DNA from: JAWKOK01 sp963698255
GTDB taxonomy: Bacteria; Chloroflexota; Anaerolineae; Caldilineales; Caldilineaceae
Length of the DNA stretch: 64,000 bases
Direction of reading: 5' to 3'
NCBI GenBank assembly: GCA_963698255.1
Contig: CAVOQD010000037.1
Span: 124,001-188,000 of the forward strand
Made by a program: the position numbers and the translations under genes
The notes under the pieces: generated by a model
Database searches by the model: none
What the model was told of the DNA's origin: nothing
What the model saw: the letters and a program-made list of their open reading frames with translations, nothing else
Shown: one piece after another, positions 20,280 to 29,481 of the stretch
Position numbering within the stretch: position 1 is the stretch's first letter
Layout: each line of letters begins with the position of its first letter

Positions 20280-20670
20280 CCGGCCGCCCTGGCATGTAGA
20301 GACATGTAGAAACATCTCTAGCGCTGACGTCAAGAAGGTTATGGCCCCGTTTTTCTGTGGATCCCCTTGTGCGTTCATGCTCAAAAGCAGGTTAGCTGAT
20401 CTCCTGGCTGCTCAGAGCGCCCTCAACTGACGTTCACATTCACCTAATGTTCGCCTGGTTACAATATACGTCGGCAATCGATGCTAGTCTGTCGTACTGG
20501 CACATCCGATTTCGTTTACCGTGAGATGCGGCGATGTGCTATAGTTGCACAGCAGTTCGGCTATATTTGGAGCGGCCAACAGTCGCTGTAGAGCGCTTAC
20601 ATTGGGGCGTTCATGCCGCAAACCGAAAACCATATACGATCCACCCACTCTATCCATGCTGGAGAAAATA
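20280..20670. other. 391-bp intergenic region
   Basis: No gene seen. It contains a small imperfect hairpin (TAGAGACATGTAGAAACATCTCTA, near 20298) that may end the preceding transcript, and AT-richer sequence around 20440-20540 that likely holds the promoter of the DsbA-like lipoprotein gene. Confidence 0.45.
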
Positions 20671-22167
20671 ATGAATCAAGACCAGAGCAAGAGAGCGCCC
20701 GTTCGCTGGGGCCGAATCATTGGCCTGATCGCAGCCATTGCCCTGCTGGCGGCTGTGGTGGCCGCCTGTAGCGCAGCTTTGACACCCGTGGCGCCTGCCG
20801 ATACGGAAACAGAGCAGGCTGGCGATACGGCCGAAGCCGATGAAGCCGAAGCCGATGAAGCCGCCGCTGATGAAGAGACGACGAGCGAAGCAGAGGCCGC
20901 AGGCGAAAGTGAAGCCATGGTGCTCTCAGGCGATGAAGAATCCTACAACGGCATCCCGGTCGGTTTCACCGAAGAAGGCTATCCCTACCGCGGCAGCATC
21001 GACGCGCCGGTGACCATCTATGAATACAGCGACTACGAGTGCCCGTTCTGCAGCCGTTACTTCATCCAGACCGAGCCGGCCATCAATGAACAGTATGTGC
21101 GCGATGGCACAGTACGCGTCATTTTCCGTGACTTCCCGCTGGAACAACTGCACCCCAACGCCTACAGCGCGCATGAAGCCACATTGTGCGCGGCCCAGCA
21201 GGGCGCAGCCGCCTACTGGGAAATGCACGGTGAGGTCTTCAAGACCCAGTCTGCCTGGTCACAGCTTCCCGATCCGATTGAGTTTCTCAGCGAGTTGGCA
21301 GCAGATGTCGGCATCGATGTAGATGCGTTCAATGCCTGCATGGAATCTGACGAGACGCTGCCGATAATCGAAGCCGGCATCGCCGACGCACGCAACGCCG
21401 GCTTCAGCGGCACGCCCAGTTTCCAACTGATTTCTGAAGAGAGCGGCGAGGCCTATAGCTTGGTCGGCGCCCAGCCCTACGAACAGTTCGCCGCCTACAT
21501 CGACGCCATCGCTGCCGGCGAAGCGCCTGTGTCGCCCGAAGCCGAGGCCGGCGGTGAAGCTCAGATTCCTTTCTGGGCAACCGAAGAGGGCCTGACGCCT
21601 GATCCGGACAACCCCGGCTACACCATGGCCGGCGACGCCTACCGCGGCAACGCGGACGCTGAGGTCGTGGTGGTTGAGTTCTCGGACTTCCAGTGCCCTT
21701 ACTGTCGCAAACATGTCGAAGAGACCCAGCCCGTCCTTGACGAGCAGTTTGTCGACACGGATCAGGTGATGTGGGTCTTCAAGCACTTCCCGCTGGACAT
21801 CCATCCCCAGGCGCCCATGGCCGGCGCTGCAGCCGAATGCGCCGGCGCCCAGGGCCAGTTCTGGGAGATGGAAGCGTTGATCTTCGCCAACACCGAGTCG
21901 TGGTCGGTCAGCGATCCCACCGAGGCACTGACCGAATTAGCCGGCCAGCTTGACCTGGACATGGACGCTTTTGCCGCCTGCCTGGCCGATGACGCTTCGC
22001 TGGCGCTGGTTGAGAGCGACCTGGCCGATGGCGCGCCATTCGTGCGCGGCACCCCAACCTTCATCGTGCTCCAGGGCGGCGAAGGCAGCATCATCCCGGG
22101 TGCGCTGCCGGCAGAGTCCTTCAGCGAAGCGCTTCAGCAGGTTGTCGACGCGGCCGAGACGAACTAG
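20671..22167 (+). CDS. Lipoprotein with two tandem DsbA-like thioredoxin domains
   Basis: A 498-residue exported thiol-disulfide protein. The N-terminus has a lipobox (LLAAVVAAC, lipid Cys33), followed by an acidic Ala/Glu-rich linker (about 40-95). Domain 1 (about 105-290) carries YEYSDYECPFCSRY (CxxC at 124-127) and the DsbA-type FRDFPLEQLHPNAYSAHEA. Domain 2 (about 310-495) has VVEFSDFQCPYCRKHV (CxxC at 342-345), FKHFPLDIHPQAP and the cis-Pro loop VRGTPTFIV. Both look active. I chose ATG 20671 because GGAG lies 7 bases upstream. DsbA-like proteins oxidise or shuffle cysteines outside the membrane. It is followed by a second lipoprotein of the same fold at 22389. The two-domain fusion is uncommon. 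Confidence 0.9.
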   Translation: MNQDQSKRAPVRWGRIIGLIAAIALLAAVVAACSAALTPVAPADTETEQAGDTAEADEAEADEAAADEETTSEAEAAGESEAMVLSGDEESYNGIPVGFTEEGYPYRGSIDAPVTIYEYSDYECPFCSRYFIQTEPAINEQYVRDGTVRVIFRDFPLEQLHPNAYSAHEATLCAAQQGAAAYWEMHGEVFKTQSAWSQLPDPIEFLSELAADVGIDVDAFNACMESDETLPIIEAGIADARNAGFSGTPSFQLISEESGEAYSLVGAQPYEQFAAYIDAIAAGEAPVSPEAEAGGEAQIPFWATEEGLTPDPDNPGYTMAGDAYRGNADAEVVVVEFSDFQCPYCRKHVEETQPVLDEQFVDTDQVMWVFKHFPLDIHPQAPMAGAAAECAGAQGQFWEMEALIFANTESWSVSDPTEALTELAGQLDLDMDAFAACLADDASLALVESDLADGAPFVRGTPTFIVLQGGEGSIIPGALPAESFSEALQQVVDAAETN

Positions 22168-22177
22168 AGCCTGCCTC

Positions 22178-22199
22178 CGGCGAGATCGCAATCTCGCCG
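22178..22199 (+). terminator. Hairpin after the tandem DsbA-like gene
   Basis: Perfect 9-bp stem CGGCGAGAT / ATCTCGCCG with loop CGCA, 10 bp after the stop codon. It is followed by CACCTTCTTCC, a weak T-run, so termination is plausible. A second imperfect hairpin (CCTGACGGG / CCTGTCAGG) follows near 22231-22258. Confidence 0.55.
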
Positions 22200-22272
22200 C
22201 ACCTTCTTCCAGACATTCACAAGCACCGGCCTGACGGGGATCTTTTCTCCTGTCAGGTCGTTGCTTGATCTA

Positions 22273-22374
22273 AGTGAGCGTCCAGAAACAAGTTCCCGAT
22301 TTCGTTTGTAGTAACCGCTTTAGCGGTCTGGACGGCTGAAGCCGTCACTACGAACTTATTTTCGGACGCTCGCT
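22273..22374. repeat. MITE-like element with terminal inverted repeats and two GTAG hairpins
   Basis: Ends AGTGAGCGTCCAGAAACAAG and, read from the other side, AGCGAGCGTCCGAAAATAAG form near-matching terminal inverted repeats of about 23 bp. Inside are two facing hairpins, GTAGTAACCGCTTTAGCGGT and GTAGTGACGGCTTCAGCCGT. It lies directly upstream of the selenoprotein candidate, whose ribosome-binding site AGGAG begins just after it. Confidence 0.65.
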
Positions 22375-22388
22375 AAAGGAGTCGTCCA

Positions 22389-23195
22389 ATGTTCAACAAA
22401 CGATTTTTCTTCGGCGCTGTCATTGTGCTGACCGCCCTTGTCTTCACGGGGTGTGCCAGTGCGACAACACCGGTCGCCACAGTGCAAACAGATCGTGTTG
22501 AGGACAGCGCCACAGTTGCCCCTGAACCGGCTGCCACTGAAGTGATGGCTGCCGAGGAGGTTGCGACTGAGGAAGTTGCGACTGAAGTCGCTGTTGACGA
22601 AGCCGCAGTTGTCGAAGAACCAACGCAGGAACCCATGGCAGAATTAACCGACTGGACCGAAACCGCCACGGTCGACGGCGACTATTACGTCCTTGGCAAC
22701 CCTGCCGCACCGATTCGGCTGGTCGACTACTCGGACTTCATGTGAGGCGCCTGCGCCTCGCACGTGTTGCGAGTCGAACCTGAGATTATCGCCAATCAAG
22801 TCGCCGCCGGCACAGTCAAGCTAGTCTTCAATCCCGTGCTCGATCACGGTGACTCGTCCAGCCTGGCCCACCGCACGGCTGAATGCGCGGGAGCCCAGTC
22901 GCCCTTGGCCTTCTGGCGTATGCACAATCGGCTCTTTGAGCGCCAGGACGAAGTCTGGTATTCGGGCGAGGAAGTCGTGATGCAACTCACCGACGAGCTT
23001 GGCCTGGACGTTGATGCCATGCGTGCTTGTCTCGACGATCCCGCCATCAACGACAAGGTCGTCCGTCTGGACCAGATGCGGCGCGACCTGGGGATTCGTC
23101 TGCGTCCGAGCTTTGACATCAACGGTAAGGTGGTCGAAGGCGCGGTTCAGTACCCCCAGTTTCAGCAAGTCTTCGCAGAGGCGCTGGCTCAGTAG
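22389..23195 (+). CDS. DsbA-like lipoprotein with in-frame TGA at the first active-site position (candidate selenoprotein)
   Basis: Read through one TGA, this is a 268-residue lipoprotein (lipobox LTALVFTGC, Cys22), then an acidic Glu/Ala/Val linker to about residue 90, then one DsbA-like domain. The active-site segment reads VDYSDFM-[TGA]-GAC-ASHV. The paralogous domains in the gene before it read EYSDYE-CPFC and EFSDFQ-CPYC, so the TGA (residue 119) replaces the first Cys of CxxC and gives UxxC, the common selenoprotein redox motif. The sequence after it is undamaged and in the same frame (CAGAQSPLAFWRMHNRLF; RLRPSFDINGKVVEGAVQ). AGGAG precedes the ATG. Alternatives are a base-calling substitution (TGC or TGT read as TGA) or a nonsense mutation. 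The indel errors elsewhere in the window do not create this kind of change. Confidence 0.7.
22743..22776 (+). promoter_or_regulatory. Candidate bacterial SECIS hairpin with its UGA codon
   Basis: TGA at 22743-22745. Downstream, CTCGCA (22757-22762) pairs perfectly with TGCGAG (22768-22773) around the 5-nt loop CGTGT. After a single C/T mismatch the stem continues with two more pairs (54-76 and 55-75). The loop begins 17 nt after the UGA and has G at its second position. As I know them, the rules for bacterial SECIS elements are a loop 16-37 nt downstream, 3-14 nt long, with G in the first two positions; this fits them. A competing hairpin, GAGGCG / CGCCTC (22744-22759), includes the UGA itself. 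Confidence 0.5.
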
Positions 23196-23208
23196 CGAGG
23201 GGCGCTCT

Positions 23209-23280
23209 TCAGCATTCCGGGATTGAGCCAAGAATGCTCACAAGTCCGAAAATCTGTGTGGCTCAATCCCGGAATGCTGA
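23209..23280. terminator. Long perfect inverted repeat after the DsbA-like lipoprotein gene
   Basis: 22-nt arms at 23209-23230 and 23259-23280 (core CATTCCGGGATTGAGCC and its exact complement) with a 28-nt spacer, 14 bp after the stop. It could terminate transcription, but the length and neighbouring repeats make a mobile palindromic repeat equally likely. Confidence 0.5.
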
Positions 23281-23300
23281 GGGACACTTGTAGTAATGAC

Positions 23301-23378
23301 GTAGGTGCGGTTTGCAACCGCACGAACTGCGAAACCTCTGAAATGTTCGGGGAGCGTGCGGTTGCAAACCGCACCTAC
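23301..23378. repeat. GTAG-type palindromic repeat pair
   Basis: Perfect 24-bp outer arms at 23301-23324 and 23355-23378, each beginning GTAGGTGCGG and each itself a hairpin (GTGCGGTTTGCAACCGCAC). A close relative is at 42803-42879. The stretch from 23196 to the VWA gene holds only these repeats and the VWA gene's upstream signals. Confidence 0.75.
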
Positions 23379-23497
23379 AGGTCGCCGACCACTCGTACCC
23401 GGAACAAAGCGAACACCTGTTTCGTTGAAATTCAGTCGAGCATTGTCATTGTTGATTGAGATGTTTATCGGGCTGTTTATCGTCGGAAAGTTGTCTC

Positions 23498-26400
23498 TTG
23501 AGTAGAACCCCTCCCTCTATTTTTTTCGTTATCATGCTGTTCTTCTTCGGGATGTTCTTGGCAGCGCATCCCGCTGCGGCCGCGCCTGCTGATCAGATCG
23601 CCGCCACGCAAACCAACAGCGACGCCACCACCGAGCCGATTGACGTTGTCGTCCTGCTCGACGACTCGGGCAGTATGGCGACCTGCTGGCCCTGGCCTAA
23701 GGATCGGCCACCCTTCAGCCCGCCCTGCGGTTCGCCCAGCCCCAACTTGCCCAGCGATCCCAACGCGCTGCGCTACAGCGCCGCACGCCTGCTGCTCCAG
23801 CTTGTCGACGAGCAGGATCGCGTGGCCGTCGTCCGCTTCGACAGCGACGCCGCCGGCATTGGCGATCTGGGCACGCTGCAGCCGATCGGCTCGGACGAGA
23901 ACCGCAAGCGACTGATCGATTCGCTCCAGCCGCCGGAGAGCTACTTCGAACGCGGCTACACGCGTATCGACCTGGGTCTGGACAAGGCCATGCAACTGCT
24001 CGAAGAGGGCCGCGTCGAAGGACGCAGCCAATACGTACTGCTGTTGACCGACGGCGAACCCAGCGAGCAGGCCGGCGTGCGCGATCAGAAGCCGCGCATC
24101 ATCGAGCAGTTCAACCAGCTTGCCGGCGACGATGTGCTGACCTTTCCCGTCGTGCTCTGCAACCCAACCGCGGGCTGCGCCGGCGAATTTCTGCGCGAGG
24201 ACGTGGCCGAGATGGGTGTCGTGGGCATGGGCGTAGAGGAAGCCGGCACAGCGCCCGATCTGCTGCGCATCTTCAGCGAATTGCTGGCCGACATGAAGCC
24301 CGATCGTTCCATCATCACCGATCGAGACGCGGACGGCGCGCTGCAACTGGTCGCACGCGACGCCCACGGTGCACGCCAGTTGGCCTATGTGACGTCCAGC
24401 GGCAACCTGCTCAGCGTCAAGCGTGACGGCGCGCCGACATTGCCGGTCGCGGCGCTGCGCGACCCAAACATCGATGTCAACCTTGTGGCGGGCGACGATC
24501 TGGCCGCGGGGCGTTGGACGGCCAACACGCTCGACCGTAGCGGCTTCGTCGTGGTGCAGGCCGACAGCTATCCGCTGTTGCTCAACCCGCCGCCCAGTTT
24601 GGCCAACAGCCCGGCCTCGACACGCTACTATCCCGAAGGCAAGACTCCGCTGCTCATCGCCCGCGGCACCGGTCCCGGCGCGGACGAGCCGCTCTTCCTG
24701 GAAGATCAGGGCGAGTTCGCGCCGTTCGGCGCCGACGGAAACCGGATCTTGCTGCCCAGTGACCTGCCTGACGAGATCCAACTACAACTGGGCAACGATC
24801 AGGAGCCGCTCCAACTGCAGCGCTCCTTCCGACTGGAATCTCGCGCCGACCTGCCGCGTGCCGAGGTCTTTTCGCCCATCGACGACAGCGCCGAGTTGCT
24901 GATCAATGGCCACCTTCCCCTGCAAGTCGGCTTCGGCGGCGGCGCTGATGTGGAAAATCTGGCCGCCACGGTCTACGTCAGCGATGAGTCGGCTGACGAC
25001 GCAGGCAACGGCAAGCTGGTCTATCAAGCCGTTATGTCATGTGACGACCGGCTCTGCAGCGACAACAATTTCGTGCCCGGCGACGGTCGCTCCTACCGCA
25101 TCACCTATGTGCTCCAAGGACAACAGGAGGGCATTCGTTTCAGCGATTGGGTGCAGGCCGATCTGGGCCTAGCGCCGGCCGTCTATCTGCGCGGACTGCC
25201 GGCCGAACTCGACCTGGCCCAAATGCCGCCCGGCGGCTGGCCTATCGAACTCTCGTCCGGCACGATCGATCCCATCGGCGCGCTGGCGGCATCGATCGTG
25301 CTGCGCGCTGTCGATAGCGAGGAGCCGATACCGACCGTCGCCCTCAATTTCAACGAAGAGGTGCCGGAGGAGGGCAGCCTGCAAGCCGCGCTCAAGGTCG
25401 ATGGGCTGGAGACGCTGCGCCCCGGCGACTACGTCGGCGAGATCTCGCTTTCTGCAACCAGCCCCAACGGCCTGCCCATGGACGTGGAGATGCGCCCCGG
25501 CGCAACCTTGCCGGTCGCCATTTCGGTGCCGAGACCGCTGGCTCGCGTGGACGACCAGATGGTCGACTTCGGCCAAGTCCAGTTCGAGACATCGCCCAAC
25601 TTCCGCCTCAACCAGTCTGCCGAGATTCCATTGAGCTTCGTCGGCAACCCATTCGAGATCACGGCCACGCCGATGGACAGTTCGTGTGCGAACATCATCG
25701 TCGACACCGGCGACCTTCAGCCACGTGACGGCGGCTACGTGCTGCCGCTCACGCTGACCAGCACCGGCCCGATCTTCGCCCGACACCTGCACCGGGGCCA
25801 TCGCGCTCGCCGGCCCGGACGGAGACTTCGACGTCGTCGCCGTCCACTGTCGAATGGCGCACGCGTGTGGATGAAGTCGAGTGGTCGTTGGCCGGCAGCG
25901 ATCTGAACCTGGGCGACCTCCAGGACGCAGGCGCACGCGCCACCGGAACACTACTGTTGCGCTTCAACGGCAAGACACCCTTCGTGGTGCAGATGGAAGC
26001 GATCAGCGCCGCCGGCGAAACCGACGAAGGGCTCGTCACGCTGACCGAGACCGAACTGGAGATGACACCGGTGGAGATCACCGGCGAGCCAAACGAGTCC
26101 GGCCTCTACGAAGTGCCGGTCACGCTGGTGGTGCGCTCGCGCATCCCCAACGATCCGCTGGGCGGCAGTTTCTACAGCGGCGACCTGGCCGTGAGCATCG
26201 CCGGTCTGCCCGGAGACGTGCAGACGGCCGGACTCAGCTTCCGCAGTCCCAGCGTGGTGCAGCGCTATGTGCTGCCCATCGTCGAGCCGATCTACGGCCT
26301 GCCGCAGGCGCTGATCTCGATCCCGCTGACGCTGCTACTGCTGCTGATCATCGTGGCGCGCATTCGCAGCCGCGGCATCGATGAGGACGAGATCGAGGAA

Positions 26401-26616
26401 GCCGCCATGGCCGCTGCCATGCAGATGAACGGCAACAAAAACAACGACGCCGATGCCGTCGCGGCCCAGCCCTTTGTGCCGGCCAGCGTGCCGAGCAATC
26501 AAGCCGTCTGGGGCAGTTCGGAGTGGGGCATGCCGTCGCAAGGCGCGGGCGGGAGTTCGTCTTCTACACCGCAGCGACCCGACGACGTTGGCGACCCGTG
26601 GAGCGCTAGCTGGTAG
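23498..26616 (+). CDS. Membrane-anchored VWA-domain protein (two frameshifts)
   Basis: About 1040 residues. I use the TTG at 23498 (GGAAAG upstream), giving a signal peptide (SIFFVIMLFFFGMFLAAHPAAAA). The VWA domain starts PIDVVVLLDDSGSM (MIDAS DxSxS near residue 55), with a YVLLLTDGEP strand and the GYTRIDLGLDKAM threonine region, so metal binding should be intact. A long beta-rich, Ig-like region follows. Near the end comes one TM (ALISIPLTLLLLLIIVARI) and a cytoplasmic acidic tail. Two indels near 25775 and 25845 are bridged by PDTCTGAIALAGPDGDFDVVA. It is immediately upstream of a tubulin-like gene. VWA plus tubulin-like pairs have been predicted to form a membrane-remodelling system in other bacteria. 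Confidence 0.85.
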
Positions 26617-26651
26617 GCGCAACGCCAACTGGTCTTTATCGCCAGTGGGAA

Positions 26652-26798
26652 TGATCTGTCACAGATGGACACAAATAGTTTTTGATAACCACAGATAGAT
26701 CTGGGATGATTCATCAATGTTTGTCGCTGATAGCACAGAAGCCGTATTCATATCATCTGTGAATATCCGCTTTTTATCTGTGTCAATTTGTGACAAAA
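26652..26798. repeat. Imperfect inverted repeat with CACAGAT words
   Basis: Starts ATGATCTGTCACAGATGGACACA and ends TATCTGTGTCAATTTGTGACA, with CCACAGATAGATC and TCATCTGTGAATATCCGC inside. It is related to the element at 4050-4161 and fills most of the 195-bp gap between the VWA and tubulin-like genes. Confidence 0.55.
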
Positions 26799-26811
26799 CC
26801 AAGGAAACTCA

Positions 26812-29359
26812 ATGACAGACAGCCATTCGATTCGTTTTGACAAGCCCACCATCTACCCGACCATGGTTGTCGGCGTGGGCGGCATGGGCACCAACACGGT
26901 GCGCGCGGTCAAGCGGCGCTTCCGCAACGTCTGGGGCGGGGATCCGCTGCCGGGCATGATCCAGCTCATGGCGCTGGACACCGAGCCGCTGGTCAATCGA
27001 CTGGACCAGGAGCCGCTCTTCGCCGACGAGTTTGCCTACATGGGCAAGTTCGATGCCACGCGCCTGGTCTCCAATCTGGACCAGCATCCGGAGATCGCAC
27101 GCTGGTGGAACTACCCGTCGATTCCGCTGGGCTACATCCACAACGGGGCCAAGCAGTTGCGCCCGATTGGCCGTCTCTCGTTCTTCCGCAACTATGTCAC
27201 CTTCAAGCAACTGCTGGAGACCAAGCTCACCAATCTGGACAAGATCCGCGACATGGAGATTGCCCAGAACCGGGGCTTTCCCGTGGTCGGCAACTACCAG
27301 TTGATCTACGTGGTCAGCAGCCTGTGCGGCGGCACCGGCGCCGGCATGTTCCTGGACACGGTCCATCGCATCCGCGCCCAGGTGCGCAACAACGCGCGCA
27401 TCGTCGGCATCTTCTTCCTGCCCGATGTGCTGGAGGCCGAGATCTCCAGCGACTTGCAGCGGCGTCGCATCCGCGCCAATGCCTACGCGGCGCTCAAAGG
27501 AACTCAACTATTTTCAGGAGACCCAGCGCTTCAAGGCGCTCTATCCCAGCGAACAACGTGAGCTGCCGGACACGCCCTACGCACCCTTCGACTTCATCTT
27601 CCTGGTCGGGCGCACCAACCGCGACGGCGGCAGCCTGGCGCGCAAGTCTGACGCCGAGCAGATGGCGGCGCATATGATCCAGTTGACCGCCATCAGCCAT
27701 CTCAGCAACGAGATCCTGGGCCTGGAAGTCAACGTCGTACGCGAGCGCATGTACGACATGGGCGGCGCTGCCGGTGAAGTGACCGGCGCCCGTCCGTCCG
27801 TCCTGGAGCGCCCCAAGGACGCGGTCAACGGCTCGCGCGGTCATTTCCTGGTCTACAGCGGCTTTGCCACATCGGCGCTGGTGGCCCCGCGCGAGGCGCT
27901 GGTCGACTTCTGGCAGCGCGCCTTCGTGGCCGATCTGATTCGCCGTTTTGCAGCCGGCCCGTCGTTGAGCGATCCGCGCACCGGGCTGTCGGCAGGCGAT
28001 GTCCAGCGTGTCTTCAATCTGTGGCAGAGCCTGTTGTCCCAGTTGGTCTCCCGCTATGCCGCGCTGGACAACGAACGGCTCGACGCCATCCGCGGCGAAA
28101 TCGAGGAGCAGCAGGGCGCATGGCACAGCTTCTGGCAGCCGGTGCAGCAGACGGTGCAACAGGCGCTCATCGACACCGGCATCCGCGGGGCCATCGCCCT
28201 CTGCGACCTGATCAGCCCGACCACGCCGGCCACCGCGCCGGCAGAATCGTTGCCCCGCCAGCGTCTCTTCCTGATCAACGGCGCACCTGTCACCGAGGAG
28301 GATCGGAGCCGCTGGCGCAAGGTGCTGGCCCAGGAAGGCGGCTTCGGCGAGCAGATGCGCCAGGTCGGCAGCGGCTTCGGCGACCTGCTGATGACGGCCT
28401 TCAGCCCGCGCCAGGCCAAGGAGCGGGCCAGCGATATGGCGACGCGCAAGGCGCGTGCCCGGCTCTATCAGCAACGCGACGCGCTGGAACGGGTGTTGGT
28501 CGAGCAGTTGGGCAAGCAGGCGGCGTTGATGCGCGAGGCGCTGCGCAGCCAGATCGAGGCCACGACGCTGGCATTGGCCCGCGCCAACCAGGATGCCAAC
28601 CGCATGGCCGAGCGCATCGACCCGCGCATCCCCGACGGCAGCGCCACCACCAGCACCTACTATGAGTTGGAGACCGGCGCGGTCGGCCGCGACTATCTGC
28701 GTTCCTTCTACAGCCGCGCCGGTTCGACCATCACGGCCGAAGACTGGCAGATGGCGCTCAATCCGCTCTTTGCCCAGTTGGTGCAGGGCGCCCGCGTAAT
28801 CGACGCTGAGCAGATCTACACGCGCATGGTCGAGGCCGTCTCGGTCAACAGCGCGCTGCGCCAGCGGGTGGCCGACCAGGTCGACATCAACCACATCATC
28901 AACACCCAGCGCGATCAGGAGGTGGAGCGTGTGCGTCAGCGGCCCGACAACCGCATTCACCAGTGGCTGGGCCGGCTCAATCCCTACATTCGCTGGGACG
29001 CCGACCGCTTCAGCTTCCACGAGTCGAATCTGGAGCACATTCGCCTGGCCGCCGTGCCCACCAACCGGCAGGACGATCCCGGGTTGATGGCGGCGACTGT
29101 CGGTCTGGAGGACTTCAAGTGGGTGCCGACCGGCGATCGAACACGCACCGACGCTGTCTGGATTGTCCATGGCCTGCCGGTGATGTTGCTGGAGCGCATG
29201 GATGAATACCGGGCCCAGTACGAAAACACGCTCGATTTTCCGATCCGCCAGGAGTTTCACTTGAATCCGGAGTGGGTGAATTTGCCGGATATTACGCTGG
29301 AGGAAGAGCCGCTGCCGGGACCGCCGGTAGCGAGACCATCGGGGGAAAAGACTCGGTGA
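26812..29359 (+). CDS. Tubulin/FtsZ-like GTPase (Tubulin_2 type; one frameshift)
   Basis: About 850 residues. The N-terminal half is a tubulin-superfamily GTPase domain: phosphate loop VVGVGGMGTNTV (about 19-30), a strand IQLMALDTEPL, and the tubulin signature SSLCGGTGAGMFLD (Cys172 to about 181), followed by IVGIFFLPDVLEAEIS. An extra G near 27500 splits the frame; correcting it gives YAALKELNYFQETQRFKALYP. The C-terminal half is mostly helical, with heptad-like stretches (RKARARLYQQRDALERVLVEQLGKQA) that may be coiled coil. No TM. It should bind GTP and may polymerise (known of the superfamily). It lies between a membrane VWA protein and a degenerate paralogue, all co-directional. Confidence 0.85.
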
Positions 29360-29481
29360 TAGGAAGAGCAATAATTAATTGTGAACAGTGAATTAAGAAT
29401 TGTTAATGTGCCGGCGTCGGCGGAGAGATCGGTTCAAGTACAGATAGCAGAAGGAAAATCCGCTGTCCCAGCTCTTGCCCT

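Noticed and set aside
22743..22745. TGA read as an ordinary amino acid by a variant genetic code
   Set aside because: Many other genes in the window end at TGA in the right place (for example at 6239, 48869 and 63085), so only a site-specific recoding could apply.
23477..24781. 434-codon open frame on the minus strand opposite the VWA gene
   Set aside because: It mirrors a strong coding frame in GC-rich DNA, has no recognisable motif, and would place two genes fully antisense to each other.
25700..25900. Programmed frameshifting in the VWA gene
   Set aside because: Two slips occur within about 70 bp with no slippery heptamer or clear stimulatory structure, and similar slips are scattered over the window; sequencing indels explain them better.
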